From Peromyscus leucopus (taxonomy: Eukaryota; Chordata; Mammalia; Rodentia; Cricetidae), in assembly GCF_004664715.2 (NCBI RefSeq), contig NC_051075.1, positions 33,314,504 to 33,378,503 of the forward strand: a stretch of 64,000 nt of DNA, given 5' to 3'. How positions within the stretch are numbered: position 1 is the first letter of the stretch; every line of letters begins with the position of its first letter. A model generated the notes under the pieces. The model saw only the letters and a list, made by a program, of their open reading frames with translations. It was not told where the DNA came from and did not search any database. Below are positions 35,651-47,297 of the stretch, piece by piece. The position numbers and the translations under genes are program-made.

Positions 35651-35992
35651 GTGGTGGTTTGAGTGAGAATGGCCCCCATGGGCTTATATATTTGAATACT
35701 TTGGCCTGGTTGGTGGAATTATTCAGGAAGGATTAGGAAGTATGATCTTCTTTGAGGAGGTGTGTCACAAGGTGCCAGGCTTGGAGGTTTTAAAAGAGTT
35801 GGGTCGTTCCCAGAATTCTTTTGCTTCTTGCTTGTGCTTCAAGATGTGAGCTCTTAGTTATTCATGCTGCCACACCTTTGCCCTGCCATCATGGGTTCTA
35901 GCCCTTGGAAACCATAAACTCGATTAAACATTTTGTTTTAAAAGTTGCCTTGGGCATGGTGTTCTGTCACAACAATCGAAAAGTAACTAAGT
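35651..35992 (+). mobile_element. MT-like MaLR LTR
   Basis: 'tgtggtggtttgagtgagaa', 'tggcccccatgggcttatat', 'gaggaggtgtgtcacaagg', 'caagatgtgagctcttagtt', and the end 'agaaaagtaactaag'-like 'cgaaaagtaactaag'. A second, different MaLR LTR begins only about 50 bp downstream in the same orientation. Confidence 0.8.
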
Positions 35993-36044
35993 TAAGGATA
36001 TATAGAGTTGTTGAGAAAATTATTTTAGCACCCTGGGGGAGTGA

Positions 36045-36367
36045 AGGGAACTATTGGAATTTGAATGTGAAGTGTCCCCATAGGCTTTTAAGAACTTTCC
36101 AGCTCTAGCTGGAAGGGTGGGAATTTCTAGGGGGTGGGGCTTCACTGGAAGAGATGGGTAATTGCGAGGTAGGCCTTGAGGTTTTATTGCCTAACTTCAC
36201 TTCCTGTTCATGCTCTACTTCCTGAAAATGGCTGCAATGTGATTACTGGCCCTCGTTCCTGCCACCATGGCTTCGATGCTTGCTGCTATGCATTTCCCAC
36301 CATGGAGGACTGTCTTTTTCTGGAAAAACAAGCCAAAATAAAACCTTTCTCCTGTAAGTTGCATTTG

Positions 36368-36403
<36 letters not shown>

Positions 36404-36422
36404 CAGTGAGGAGAAACTAAGA
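36045..36422 (+). mobile_element. ORR1-like MaLR LTR with internal T run
   Basis: 'tttgaatgtgaagtgtcccc', 'ggggtggggcttcactggaa', 'cacttcctgttcatgctcta', 'gccaaaataaaacctttctc' (AATAAA polyadenylation signal) and 'gtgaggagaaactaag'. A T run of about 28 (36372-36400) splits the 3' end. Confidence 0.75.
36372..36400. repeat. T homopolymer
   Basis: About 28 T in the R/U5 part of the ORR1-like LTR. Confidence 0.95.
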
Positions 36423-37105
36423 AAGGGACAGAGGAGTAGAAAATAAAAGGAAGTTATTATACCCTGAAGGACCCGAGCAGAAAGCAGGATGAAAAAATGC
36501 TTTGCATAAATGTAGCCCAGTATTCCTGAGAAGAAGACAGAGTGGGCAGAGTAAAAGCCCAGAGGAGAGTGTTAAGAACTGCTGGAAATGGCACAGGCCT
36601 TGAAACCCAATCCGGGAAACTCCAACCTATCCCTATGGGTCTTTGGAGATGTTATATTCCTTTTGCCTTTGGCTCTATTTTGGAGTAAAAATAAAATCTA
36701 AGTGTTATTACATGTCTTTCCTCTGGTTTATAGTGGGGAGGTGGAAGAATTTGGCATTTGGTTCTCCAATTAATCAATAGAGGGGAACTTTTCCCTAGCA
36801 TCCTTACTGACCTGCACCTGATCTGAATTTAGGTTTTGGACTTTGAACTGTTGAGATATAATATTTTCAGCTTTGAATGAATGCTGTAATGAAACAAGGC
36901 TAGGGAATGGGTAGATAATTGAATATTTTGCATTTGGAGACATATGAGTTAATGTAGGTCAGAGGTTAGACTGTGGTAGATGAATAGAAAATGAATGTCT
37001 ATGATGGTTAAATTTTATATTCTTATATCACATCCATAGAAGAATGTATCACTTTTAATTTCATTTGGAAAAAAAGAATGACTACATATGTTAAGTTAAA
37101 AAAAA
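36423..37105. other. Unique DNA
   Basis: No gene or repeat family seen. Confidence 0.5.
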
Positions 37106-37114
37106 TTACCGTAA

Positions 37115-37325
37115 TTTGAAATTTTATGTATATGTGTGTTTATCTGTGTGGAGGTAAGTACACATGAATGTGGGCACCCCTAAAGGCCAAAAGATGTCTT
37201 GTGGTTCCTTGGATCTGGGTTTACAGGTGTTTGTGAGCTACTCAACATGGGTACTAGGAACCAAACTCAGGTCCCCTGTAGGATCAATGTATACTCCTAA
37301 CCACAGAACCGTTCTTCAGTCCCAT
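37115..37325 (-). mobile_element. B3-type SINE, diverged
   Basis: 'tatgtgtgtttatctgtgtg', 'ttccttggatctgggtttac', 'gggtactaggaaccaaactc', 'ctcctaaccacagaaccg' follow the inverted B3 order. Confidence 0.75.
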
Positions 37326-38765
37326 GTGCGTTAACTTTGACTAAAGATGTAGGAATTTTTAACCATTTAAAACAAAAGTCAGTTTTCTGATTTATTTTTC
37401 AATATCTTAACAGTACATTACTTTTTAGAAGTGCTTTTCTGACTTGTGTGAAATTTTTCACTGTTAGAGAATAAAGAGAGGAATGTGGGTACTGCCAAAA
37501 TATGGAAATTAGTTTCCAGTCTTTCTTGAAATTAAAGACAAAACAAGATGGCTAATGCTTGATACACATATGTAACTATTCCTACTTCAATGGTATGCTG
37601 CTTATATTATCCAAGTTTTTTTTTTTTTTTTTTAAAACCTTCTTTATATGTTCACACAAGAGCTACATAACTTTTTAAAAGCCATTGCTTTTTTTCAGGG
37701 TCAAAGTTATTAATATGTACATTTATAAAAATAGAAAATATATCATATAAAAACCAAATTGGTATATACTATTAAAGCTGATTTATATATTCTTCTTTTC
37801 AGAGTGTTGTCAACGTACCTTTTAAGCATAGGTACCTGACGTGTATGCTAACATGTGGCAGGTGTGAATAAGAAAGTAAATGGTGTGTGATAAAATGGAG
37901 TCAACAAAATGATTTCAAATTGGCAGACTAATGGGCTGAGTGAACAAAATTCTGTCATGTGTCATCCTCGCCGGCCAACTTTAATGCTCTAATTGGAGAG
38001 TAAATGATTTTCATGTAATTCCAGAAATGATCAGGGAATCATTCCTAAGGTTGAAGTATGAACAAATACTTCTAAAACATTTTTACAAGTAAGAAGAACT
38101 TGGGCACCTGCCTAACTTGGTACCTTACATTCAATGAACAATCACTGTATGTATTACTTGGTGTTTCACTGAGCATCTCAAGTGACCTCACTTGTCACTG
38201 AATCCTGCTAATTAGTTTTCCTTTCTCTAAATCAATGTTCAGGAAAACTAAAAATAAAGTCATAAAAGCTTAAACTGAAACAATCATCAATTCAAGTAAA
38301 CATTTTAAAACATAGGAAAACTGAACGCAGAATATAGAACAAATTAACTTTTACAAACCCCAAAGCTGGGAAAACAAGAACAGGAGAGGAAACCATCACA
38401 AGGATCATGTGACCTGCATTTGTTGTCAGAATCAAAATAGACTGGAATTCAAAATTTGAAGTTTTCTCTAAGCATAGTATTCCTCTCCTATCCCCACTTC
38501 CCTGTTTTTCTGCCTTTCTTATTTCCTTCCTCCTTTCTTTCATTATTTCTGTTTTCTCTCCTTTCTTTGTACATATTTGTGCTGATTGTTACAGCTGTTT
38601 CATGTTCATGATTGAAATATTCCTGTCATGTAGAGAAAGAAGAATTTTACAACACTTCTCCCTACCCTCTGGTTCTCGCAGTCCTTCTCCACACTCTTTT
38701 GCAATATTCCCTGGGTCTTGGTAAGGTGATAAAGTTGTCTCACTTAAGGCCAAGCAGTCAAAAGT
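37326..38765. other. Mostly unique AT-rich DNA
   Basis: No gene seen. A T run at about 37616-37634 is the only simple repeat. Confidence 0.5.
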
Positions 38766-38769
38766 CACA

Positions 38770-38885
38770 TATTCTCAACGCTTTGGCCAGTTGTGAGTCC
38801 TTGCTTTGACGACCACCCACTGCAAAAGACAGCTCTTCTGATTAAGGCTGAGAGCTATACTAGTCTATGGGGGTAAACAAATATT
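38770..38885 (+). mobile_element. Unclassified rodent repeat (family R), short piece
   Basis: 'ctgcaaaagacagctcttct' and 'aaggctgagagctatac' match the 'gaaggttgagagctacac' block of 31700-32480. Confidence 0.4.
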
Positions 38886-38924
38886 TAGAAGATACTCTGG
38901 CCACATGTCTCTTTATCAAAACAT

Positions 38925-39200
38925 TATCCTAGTTAAGCTTAATTTTTAACTTGACATAGCCTAGCATTATTGGTGATGAGATGTATCAACTGAGAAATTC
39001 CTAGATCAAGTTGGTCTTTGGGCACATCTGTGAGGGATTCTTTTGGTTATTTATCAAAACCATACTGTGTCTCACCTCACTGTGGTCAGCACCTTCCTTA
39101 TATTGCTTGTCCTGAGCTATATATGAAAGCTATCTGAGTGGTTGATAGACCCAGTATCATTTTGATTTTTCCTCCCTTAGCAGGTATGGACAGTTTGGTT
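38925..39200 (+). mobile_element. Unclassified rodent repeat, same family as 8575-9090
   Basis: 'tttttaacttgacatagcct', 'tctttgggcacatctgtgag' and 'ggattcttttggttattta' are the forward version of the end of 8575-9090. Confidence 0.5.
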
Positions 39201-39469
39201 ATTAATCTTTACCCTAGTGGCTAGGTTTTCATTTGTTCACTCATTCATTTTTTTAAAAACTACAACAAAATAAAATATAATAAGATAAAACAATAACTGT
39301 TACATAAAGGTTGGACAAGACAAACCAACAGAAGGAAAAGAGTCCAAGAAAAGGCACAAGAATCAGACTCCCACTTGTTCGCATACTCAGGAGTTTCAAT
39401 AGAAACACTAAACTGGAAGTCATAATATAGTTGTAGGAAACCTGGTGTGGGCCAGTGCAGGCCCTGCAT

Positions 39470-39593
39470 ATGCTGCTTGAATCTCTGTGGATGAGATTGT
39501 TCATCTTGATTTAGAAGGTTTTGTTTTCTTATCAACCACTGCAGGGCAGGCCTCATGTTTTGGAGTAGTTGATCTGCATATAATTGGACTTCA

Positions 39594-39649
<56 letters not shown>

Positions 39650-39894
39650 CTTTTATTTGGCCACAGTTTGGGTGGTTTTTGTTTGTTTGTTTTTGGATGT
39701 TCTATTTTGTTTTCTCGATTTGGGTGAAGTTTGTTGTTCTATTGGGTTATGGTTTGTTTTCCTAAGAAAGAACTTAAATTTGGGTGGGCATGGGGGGAAG
39801 ATCTGGAAAGACTGGGGAGAGGGGAAGAATATGATCAAATTACATTTAAACTTAAAAAGTTCTTTTTTTTTTTTTTTTTTAAAATAAATAAAGC
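39470..39894 (+). mobile_element. L1 (Lx-type) 3' end with (GT)n
   Basis: 'ctgcagggcaggcctcatgt', 'tggagtagttgatctgcata', 'acttcatagg', then (GT)25, then 'gcttttatttggccacag', 'agaacttaaatttgggtggg', 'gaatatgatcaaattacatt' and a T run. Homologous to 24170-24530. Confidence 0.8.
39597..39646. repeat. (GT)n microsatellite
   Basis: About 25 GT units at a defined site of the L1 3' end. Confidence 0.97.
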
Positions 39895-40088
39895 TGACTA
39901 AGCACGTGCCAGTGAGTGAGCTAGCAAGCAGCAGTCACTCATGGTTCCTTCTTTCAGGTCATTGCCTTGAGTTTTTACCTGGCTTCTTTCAATGATGGAA
40001 TGTGACCTAGAGGTGTAAGACAAAATAAACCCTTTCTTCACCAAGTTGCTTTGGGCGAAAGTTTTATCACAGTAACAGAAACTAAGAC
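39895..40088 (+). mobile_element. MaLR-like LTR 3' half (family M)
   Basis: 'agctagcaagcagcagtcac', 'ttctttcaatgatggaatgt', 'gtaagacaaaataaaccctt' and the end 'acagtaacagaaactaagac'. Starts directly at the A-rich end of the L1 to its left. Confidence 0.65.
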
Positions 40089-40099
40089 AATTTTTAACA

Positions 40100-40620
40100 G
40101 CAGATTTCCAAAGCCTGCAACCTCCCTACTACAGGCTTTTAATCATACCTATGGCACTAGGCATGTATTTCCTCCCATGGAATGGCCTCAGATCCAACCA
40201 GGATTCAGTTGGTTACCTCTAGAATATTCATACTCCTATTGTACCAGAAGTCATATCTTACCTTGCAGATCAGTACTGCAGTATACAGTGTTAAAATCTG
40301 TGTGAAATTATTAGTGACTTTTCTCCAACATCTTTATGGCCCCTTTTGTCATTATGCACACTAGCCTTTGGTGCATAATATAATAATTAGAACTTACAAT
40401 AGTTCTAATTTTATTTCTGCTTTCTTTATCTAAAATATGTGGTGTCTTTAGGAGCAGGGTCTTTTCTATCTAGTTCTGATGGGCAATAGCCTGTGTTCTC
40501 TCTAGGGGATCTCTATCCAAAAAATTATAGAGGTGTTCCATACCTGGTGCTAGAGTTTTGGGTTAAAACGCCATGACTCAAATATTCTACACCCTATGAC
40601 AGAGATACTTGTACATCCCT
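40100..40620 (+). mobile_element. Unclassified rodent repeat (family R)
   Basis: 'ggattcagttggttacctct', 'catatcttaccttgcagatc', 'gtgacttttctcc', 'aaaatatgtggtgtctttag', 'gttccatacctggtgctag'. Aligns with 15170-15480. Confidence 0.55.
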
Positions 40621-41190
40621 ATTTATGAAAGCTCTATTCAAAAAGCCAAGAAATGGAATCATACTGGACATCCATCAGCTGATTAATGGATAATGGAAAT
40701 GTGGTGCTAATGAACAAGTCAGTACTAAAGAAAAAAGAAGCTCTGAAATTTTTAGAAAAATAAATGGAAGTGGAAAATATATTGAATGAATTAAACAACC
40801 CATGCCCAGAAAGACAAATGTCATATGTTCTCTCACATATGAATTTCAGCCTCACTAGTTTAAATTTTGTGTTTACATTGTAGTGAGTTTCTGTTCTGTG
40901 GAGTTGGGAATTAAGAAAAGAACCACAGTGGAAGACGGTAGGACATTAAAACACATGTAACATAAAAGTACAAAGGAGGGGTATTTGGAGATAAAAGGTT
41001 TCAATGGGGCTGGGGCAGCAAATGGCAGAAAGCTAGAAATGGGAAGGATTACTCAAACTAAGAATGTGTGGGAAAATATATAAACCTACTTCTTTATGAA
41101 AGTAGTCATTTTTCTCCCTTAACCAGTACCTCATCAGAAATCTCTTTCCTTTTTCTGACATTTGGCCTGAAAAATACTCAGCTGACCAAC
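40621..41190 (+). mobile_element. L1 ORF2 end and 3' UTR (Lx-type)
   Basis: 'gaaagctctattcaaaaagc', 'gacatccatcagctgattaa', 'gcccagaaagacaaatgtca', 'atgttctctcacatatgaat' follow the last coding part of rodent ORF2; 3' UTR follows. Frame not intact. Confidence 0.75.
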
Positions 41191-41482
41191 TCCAAGGCTA
41201 AGTTAAATTGAAAGCTGAAGCTTAACAGATGGCTCAGGTTGCTGGTTTGGCAATATGTCAACTAAAGGAAGAAAATGAATTGATGCTTTTCTAGCATTTA
41301 TATGAATCTGAACTTTATGTAAAAGCTTGACAAAAATAAAATTTTATATTTGAGACCTATCCATATTTTTGTAGCTAACAGTTGTACTATTCCTTCATTA
41401 TCAATAAAACTTGCTACTATTGGTAGAGGTTATAACTAATTCTCCATATATATGTATACATATTTACACATATATATGTGCA

Positions 41483-41506
41483 ATATATATATATATATAT
41501 ATATAT
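41483..41506. repeat. (AT)n microsatellite
   Basis: Twelve or so AT units, directly before (GT)n. Confidence 0.95.

Positions 41507-41546
<40 letters not shown>
41507..41546. repeat. (GT)n microsatellite abutting a MaLR LTR
   Basis: About 20 GT units that run straight into the TGTCTTAG start of the inverted LTR. Confidence 0.95.
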
Positions 41547-41550
<4 letters not shown>

Positions 41551-41862
41551 TTAGTTAGGATTTCTAACGCTATGAAGAGACACAATGACCATGCCAATCC
41601 TTATAAAGAAAAACATTTAATTGAGGCTAGCTTACAATTCAGAGGTTTAGTCCATTATTGTCATGGCAGGTGGCATGGTGGCTGGCAAGCACACATGGTG
41701 CTGGAGAAGCAACTGTGTGCCACACTGAGCATAGCTTGAATATAGGAGACATCAAAGCCCACCTACACAGTGACACACTTTCTTCAACAGGGTCACACCT
41801 ACTCTGACAAAGTCCTACCTCCTAATAGTGCTACTCCCTATGGGGGGCATTTTCTTTCAAAC

Positions 41863-41867
<5 letters not shown>
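41545..41867 (-). mobile_element. MT-like MaLR LTR
   Basis: Inverted: 'tcttagttaggatttctaac', 'aatgaccatgccaatcctta', 'acaattcagaggtttagtcc', 'ctcctaatagtgctactccc', 'caaaccataca'. It is the reverse of the element at 2138. Confidence 0.8.

Positions 41868-41904
<37 letters not shown>
41866..41904. repeat. (CA)n microsatellite abutting a MaLR LTR
   Basis: About 19 CA units starting at the other end of the LTR at 41545-41867. Confidence 0.95.
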
Positions 41905-41905
<1 letters not shown>

Positions 41906-42127
41906 TGCAAATAGCAACAAAATATATTGATTGCACTTCCTGGGATGTACTCTTTGCCACACATTGTCATCTTTTCTTGTGATTTTTAAAAGCAACATGA
42001 TAAACAGACATAGATAAGCATTATTAAGGGATATGAATATGGAGTATAGAATCTATATTTTGATGATTTGTAACCAAGACTTTGAAAAATGATTGATTTT
42101 GTCATTACCATGTGTTTGCCACTTTTA

Positions 42128-42131
<4 letters not shown>

Positions 42132-42174
<43 letters not shown>
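42132..42174. repeat. (TA)n microsatellite
   Basis: About 21 perfect TA units. Confidence 0.97.
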
Positions 42175-42176
<2 letters not shown>

Positions 42177-43150
42177 CTTCCTGTTCTTCATTTCATATCA
42201 CATATAGTAGTTCAGATTTTTGTTACCTTTACAATTTTGTGTTCAAGTGTGGTATCATTGATATAGTACCTGCTATGGTACCTGCTCTGATACATTATTG
42301 TCGTATAAAGCTTGCAGATTACATTAGGGCTCATTCTGGATGCTTTTCACTTCAGGTTTTGTGAAAAGGTGTATTGATATACACACATTATTGTATGTCA
42401 CACAATACAATTTCACTGCTTAAAATCTATTATTCGTTTCCTGCTGTGGTACCTGTTGGCTGCTCTTTTTGTTGTCTCTATAGTTTTGTCCTTTTTTTCA
42501 TTAATAGTGATCAGAGACACATATATGGCAGCAGCTAGTCAGCAACTATTGCTATAATATTAAAAGCTATCACAAAAAATCTTTGATGTTGGCATTCTAG
42601 ATTTATTGTTCATAATAAGCTACAACTCAATCTTTTATAATTTGGCATACTGGGTGAGGATTTCCACATACCATAAGATAGCACATACAGACTATGCAGT
42701 ATAGAGCAAGGATCTCTATGTTCATAACACAGTATGTGCAGGCTGGCCACACTAAACATAAACTTACCTGTTTCTAATTGTCTTAGCTCGGAAAGTAAGC
42801 TCTTTATCAGGAGTCTAGTTCTGTGAAGGAGGATGGATTTCCTGTGGTTTCATGGATAGTGCTGAAACTCAAAAAGCTAAAGACTCACACAGGATATATT
42901 ACCCCTTGAAAATGGTTTGTATAATAGGACAAAAATGGTTGTCAGACACACTCTCCAGAATTAGAAATACAGTAGAAGTTTACTTGTGTATATTGTACAA
43001 GTCTGACAAAGGCATTCAGGAAAAAAAGGGAGATGATAATTGGTTTAAAAGGTTATAAAAGTTCAGTTTTGTAAAATAAAGTTTAGAGAACTTTGTTCTT
43101 ATAACTAATGGTGATTCCTCACTTAAAGATTCACTGTCTCACATCTAGTG
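42175..43150. other. Unique AT-rich DNA
   Basis: No gene or repeat family seen. Confidence 0.5.
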
Positions 43151-43151
<1 letters not shown>

Positions 43152-43186
<35 letters not shown>

Positions 43187-43244
43187 ACACAGATGCACAC
43201 ACACACACAGATACACAGACACACACACAGATACACAGACACAT

Positions 43245-43297
<53 letters not shown>
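43152..43297. repeat. Compound (CA)n tract with AGAT/ACAG interruptions
   Basis: (CA)15, then CA units broken by 'agatgcaca', 'agatacacagacac' repeated, then (CA)22. About 146 bp. Confidence 0.97.
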
Positions 43298-43298
<1 letters not shown>

Positions 43299-44000
43299 TC
43301 AGAAAGGGAAAGAAATCCAAATCAACCTTCTCTCTCCCAGCCTTGTCTGACTGGACTTTCATATTGCACATACATAGAGTCATTTACTATTGTGCCTACT
43401 CCAGTTGGTCTCATTGACATAACATGTAGTTGTTAGATACCATGTGTAGTCCTGTAGGAAGAATTTTCAACTTGAGTATTGATACAATTTATAAATTTAA
43501 CTCATAATTATGTTTAGTGTTATCTTAAGTTATGTACTCTCAATGATTTTATTTTTATTAGACTATGCAATGATTCTATCTAATCATATACTTTTTTGTT
43601 ATGATAGTTGTACTCTTGTGACATATTAAAATTGAAATCTAGCTACAAATTTCCCAGGATACTCTGAAAATAACAATCGTTTAATTTTCTTCAGAATTCT
43701 TTAATTTCTAACATCAACATGGAAGATAGACCTCATTCTTTCTTTTGTAATAATATATATTTTGGGGTGACAGTTTATTTTTTATTGGCATTTTATTTGA
43801 TAATAGTTTGCCACTTTTGAAGTGTTAAAGACAGGGAGTCATGAATAGTTGCAATATTTTTTAATATTTCCCTAAGGATTTATTTCAGGCTTTGGAAGCA
43901 GACAATTCAAGGGATCAGTCTCAATTACATTAAAGCCAGTAAGATTTCACTTAGTTTCCATCCTTTCATGTAGTGACAAGGGCTAAGAAACAAAATGAGA
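43298..44000. other. Unique AT-rich DNA
   Basis: No gene or repeat family seen. Confidence 0.5.
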
Positions 44001-44004
44001 TGAG

Positions 44005-44383
44005 TGTAGCTGGAGTTTTTTTCTCTCTAAGTCCCACCAAGCCCCAGCAGTCTGACAGCCCCTTTATAAAATAAACACACAGACACTTACATTATTTAAA
44101 TTGTTTGGCCTAATGGCTCAGGCTTCTAGCTATCTAGTTCTTACATCTTAAATTAATCCATTTCTATAAATCTATACCTTGCCACATGGCTCATGGCTTA
44201 CCAACATCTTCACATGCTGCTTGTCATGGCGGCGGCTGGCAGTGTCTCCCTTTGCCTTCCTGTTCTCTCAGTTCTCCTCTCTGTTAATCCAGCCTATACT
44301 TCCTGCCCGGCTACTGGCCAATCAGTGATTTATTTATTGACCAATCAGAGCGACACATTTGACATACAGACCATCCCACAGCA
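44005..44383 (-). mobile_element. Solo ERV2 LTR, type B
   Basis: A 379-bp unit from TGTAGCTGG to ACAGCA with a near-perfect 6-bp duplication: 'gatgag' (43999-44004) and 'gatgaa' (44384-44389). It shares blocks with 5483-6368. On the minus strand it has two ATTGG-type CCAAT elements ('ccaatcag' at about 44320 and 44342 on the plus strand). Confidence 0.85.
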
Positions 44384-44416
44384 GATGAAGACTTTGTTCA
44401 GTTGGCAGATATAGGC

Positions 44417-44640
44417 TCTGTGTGTGTGTGCATGTGTGCGTGCGTGCGTGCGTGCATGTGTGTGTGTGTGTGTGTTCATGTTTGTATGTGTATATAAATG
44501 CATGTGCATGTGTGTGTATGTGTGTGTGCATGTGCATGTGTGCATGTGTGTGTTCATGTTTGTGTGTGTGCATGTGTGCATGTGTGTGTACATGTTTGTA
44601 TGTGTGTACAGATGTATGTGCATGTGTGTGTATGTGCACA
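44417..44640. repeat. Alternating purine-pyrimidine tract (TGTGCATG-type)
   Basis: About 220 bp of TG repeats broken by CATG, CGTG and TATG, almost all strictly alternating. It merges into the SINE on its right. Confidence 0.92.
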
Positions 44641-44870
44641 TGGAGGCCAGAGGGTGACACTGGGTGTCCTCTTCTATTGCTTTCTCCCCATACATTTTCA
44701 CATAGAGTTTGTCACTAAATCTGACATTCACTTCATGGTGAGATTATCTGGTCAGTGTCTCCAACTCGTAGCAGAGGCTCTACACCTGGAATTTTATATG
44801 GATGTTGGAGAGCTGAATTCAGGTCCTTGTGCTTGTATGTCAGGCACCTTCCTAAGACATCTCAAAAGAC
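44635..44870 (-). mobile_element. B3/B4-type SINE, diverged
   Basis: 'acatggaggccagagggtga', 'ggagagctgaattcaggtcc', 'ttgtatgtcaggcacc' are typical inverted B3/B4 blocks. Confidence 0.65.
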
Positions 44871-44927
44871 TCCAGCATATGTTATTTTAACTTCAGGATT
44901 CAAAATTTTAAATTACATTCACGAATT

Positions 44928-45095
44928 TGTGTGTGTGTGTGTATGTGTGTGTATGTGTGTTCATGTAAAAGACAGAGAACAAGTAGCAGCAGTTGCTTCT
45001 CACCTCCCACATTGAGGGTATCAGAGACTGAATTCAGGGTGTCAGGTCTGGCAGAAAGTGCCTTTACCCAGGGGACCATCTGTCCGTCCCTTTTT
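44928..45095 (-). mobile_element. B3-type SINE with (GT)n end
   Basis: (GT)n at 44928-44962, then 'gacagagaacaagtagcagc', 'gggtatcagagactgaattc', 'gtgcctttacccagggg', 'accatctgtccgtccc'. Diverged. Confidence 0.7.
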
Positions 45096-45530
45096 CACAG
45101 TTTTAAAACTTAAAACATAAATTGAATTCTCTATTAGATTAAGTTTCACTTACATCTTAAGGGAATACTAAATTATTTACTCCTCTCTTTGAATTGCCTT
45201 TAGATGTGAAAATTATTTTAACATTAAATCTCAAGGAATTATAAACCTGTAGGCATGAGACATTCATCATGGTAGAAGGCTGCTTGTGCCCTGTGTGCAT
45301 GCTATTGTAGAGATTAAACATAGATGCTCTTCACTGGGAGAAATCCTGCTGTATTGTGGTGCCTGTGAATGTTGTACTTTCTTTGTGGAAATTGACTGGA
45401 AGTGACTGCACATGTTAGGGTATGTACTGCCTATCCATCCATTTCCATCTGTTTTTTTCCCATTATCACAATTTACCCCAGTATTAAGTTTCCTTTAACA
45501 CTCTACAAAATGTACTCAAAATTAAGTTAG
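45096..45530. other. Unique DNA
   Basis: No gene or repeat family seen. Confidence 0.5.
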
Positions 45531-45531
45531 T

Positions 45532-45749
45532 AGAAAGTGTATCTCTCGGCCGGGCGGTGGTGGCGCACACCTTTAATCCCAGCACTCGGGAGGCAGAGCC
45601 AGGAGGATCTCTGCGAGTTTGAGGCCAGCCTGGGCTACCAAGTGAGTCCCAGGAAAGGCGCAAAGCTACACAGAGAAACCCTGTCTCAAAAAACAAAACC
45701 AAAACAAACAAACAAAAAAAAGAAAAAAAAAAAAGAAAGTGTATCTCTC
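45532..45749 (+). mobile_element. Young B1 SINE
   Basis: Full B1 from 45548 with a 16-bp target duplication 'agaaagtgtatctctc' (45532-45547 and 45734-45749), perfect on both sides. The A-rich tail contains 'aaac' and 'aaag' units. Confidence 0.96.
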
Positions 45750-46965
45750 ACCCTGAGGATGAAAAATAAGGTTCAGCTGGCATTATTTCTAATGACAATG
45801 TGAGAAATAAATCTATAATCAATTACTTATAACTTATTCAATTGTCTCTCTGGTAAGGAACCATTTGCATATACAAATATAACCTAAAATAATTATAATG
45901 GGCGATGAATGAGATCAAATAATGTAATTGTACTATTTTTCTCTTCAATTAGTTATGTATAGGAATGAGGTGATAATTATTAGGCATATAATGTTAACTT
46001 TAAAAGTAGATCTAAACACCATACCTAAAATTGGTACACCACAAATTATAAATCCAGACAAGCAAATAGATGAATATTGGGTCAATAGTTGTCATAAGTG
46101 GATATAATAATTACATTACAAATGGAAACTTTTAATTTGCTAAACAGTTAACTAATATTAGAAATAATAACTAATGAAAGAAATTCATCATAAGTCATCA
46201 CAACATATTTCAATATTGCTATCTGAAACACAGCTGCTTGTCTTTTCATTTTCTTGTTTGTGAGCTCAATACAGCCCCTGCCTGGGTTGATTAGTGGGAC
46301 ATCAATGGGTTCAATGCTGTTCATGCTTACTTGTCAGGGAAGCAGTATTCTGACTGCCAGAAGTCTAATGACTTCTGCTTTTCCACAGAAAAGCTCTTTG
46401 CATACTTAATCACTGAAAACTCAGATTAAAGAGCAGGGTTAGGGGTAAACAGGTAAGATTGTACATGATGTCTGGACCAATTGTCTCAAGTACTCCTCAG
46501 ACCTTGACAGTAGCCCTTTATCTCTAAGTGAGGGACTGAAGGGCAGGGAGGAAGTTGGACCACATTTTCTAATAAGCGTTCTCATCACCTTAAAACTAAA
46601 TGAGGAGATCTTTTAAAATTCAAGTTCTTAGATAACCTGCTCCAAGTCAGCCAGACTCACTGTAGATACTCTACCAATATCTCTGTAGCCAAACCTGAGA
46701 ATTACTATTATAAACATATAACAATACAAATCTCAAGATTAGACCCCAGGGTCTTCAGAAGAAAATAATCTCTAAATACTGAGATTGAGGCTATTGACTC
46801 TATTTATGGAAAAATTATAAACTCTAGTAGGCCTTGCTTAAAGTTTTTTCTTATCAGTGTTAGTGTAGTTGTACATTTTTCTGTTAGTTAGGGTTTGAAT
46901 AATATTTATTTTAAGGTATGTATAGCTTTGTTTTAGAGCATACAGCTTATAAATTGCATGTACGC
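45750..46965. other. Unique AT-rich DNA
   Basis: No gene or repeat family seen. Confidence 0.5.
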
Positions 46966-46968
46966 ATA

Positions 46969-46972
46969 TCTA

Positions 46973-47005
<33 letters not shown>

Positions 47006-47096
47006 CTATCTGTCTGTCTGTCTGTCTGTCTATCTGTCTATCTATCATCTATCTATCTAATCTATCATCTATCTATCAATCATCTATCATCTATAA
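46969..47096. repeat. (TATC)n/(TGTC)n tetranucleotide array
   Basis: TC units, then about seven TATC, five TGTC, then imperfect TATC/ATCT units to 47096. Confidence 0.96.
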
Positions 47097-47107
47097 ATGT
47101 GATGGTT

Positions 47108-47297
47108 ATCCACTTACTATTTTTTTTTTTTTTTTGGTTTTTCGAGACAGGGTTTCTCTGTGTAGCTTTGTGCCTTTCCTGGGACTCACTTGGTAGCCCA
47201 GGCTGGCCTCGAACTCACAGAGATCCGCCTGGCTCTGCCTCCCGAGTGCTGGGATTAAAGGCGTGCGCCACCACCGCCCGGCATCCACTTACTATTT
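47108..47297 (-). mobile_element. Young B1 SINE
   Basis: Full inverted B1 (47123-47282) with a 15-bp duplication 'atccacttactattt' at both ends (47108-47122, 47283-47297). Confidence 0.96.

Noticed and set aside
43152..43297. CRISPR-like array of short repeats
   Set aside because: Repeat and interruption lengths are irregular, all units are CA based, and the sequence is from a mammal.
43108..43383. His/Thr-rich and Cys/Val-rich ORFs
   Set aside because: Both are translations of the compound CA microsatellite on its two strands.
44334..44890. Overlapping ORFs rich in Cys, Val, His and Thr
   Set aside because: They come from the TG/CATG tract. All frames are open because the repeat has few stop codons.
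46969..47096. Minisatellite or regulatory array
   Set aside because: It is a plain tetranucleotide TATC/TGTC microsatellite.
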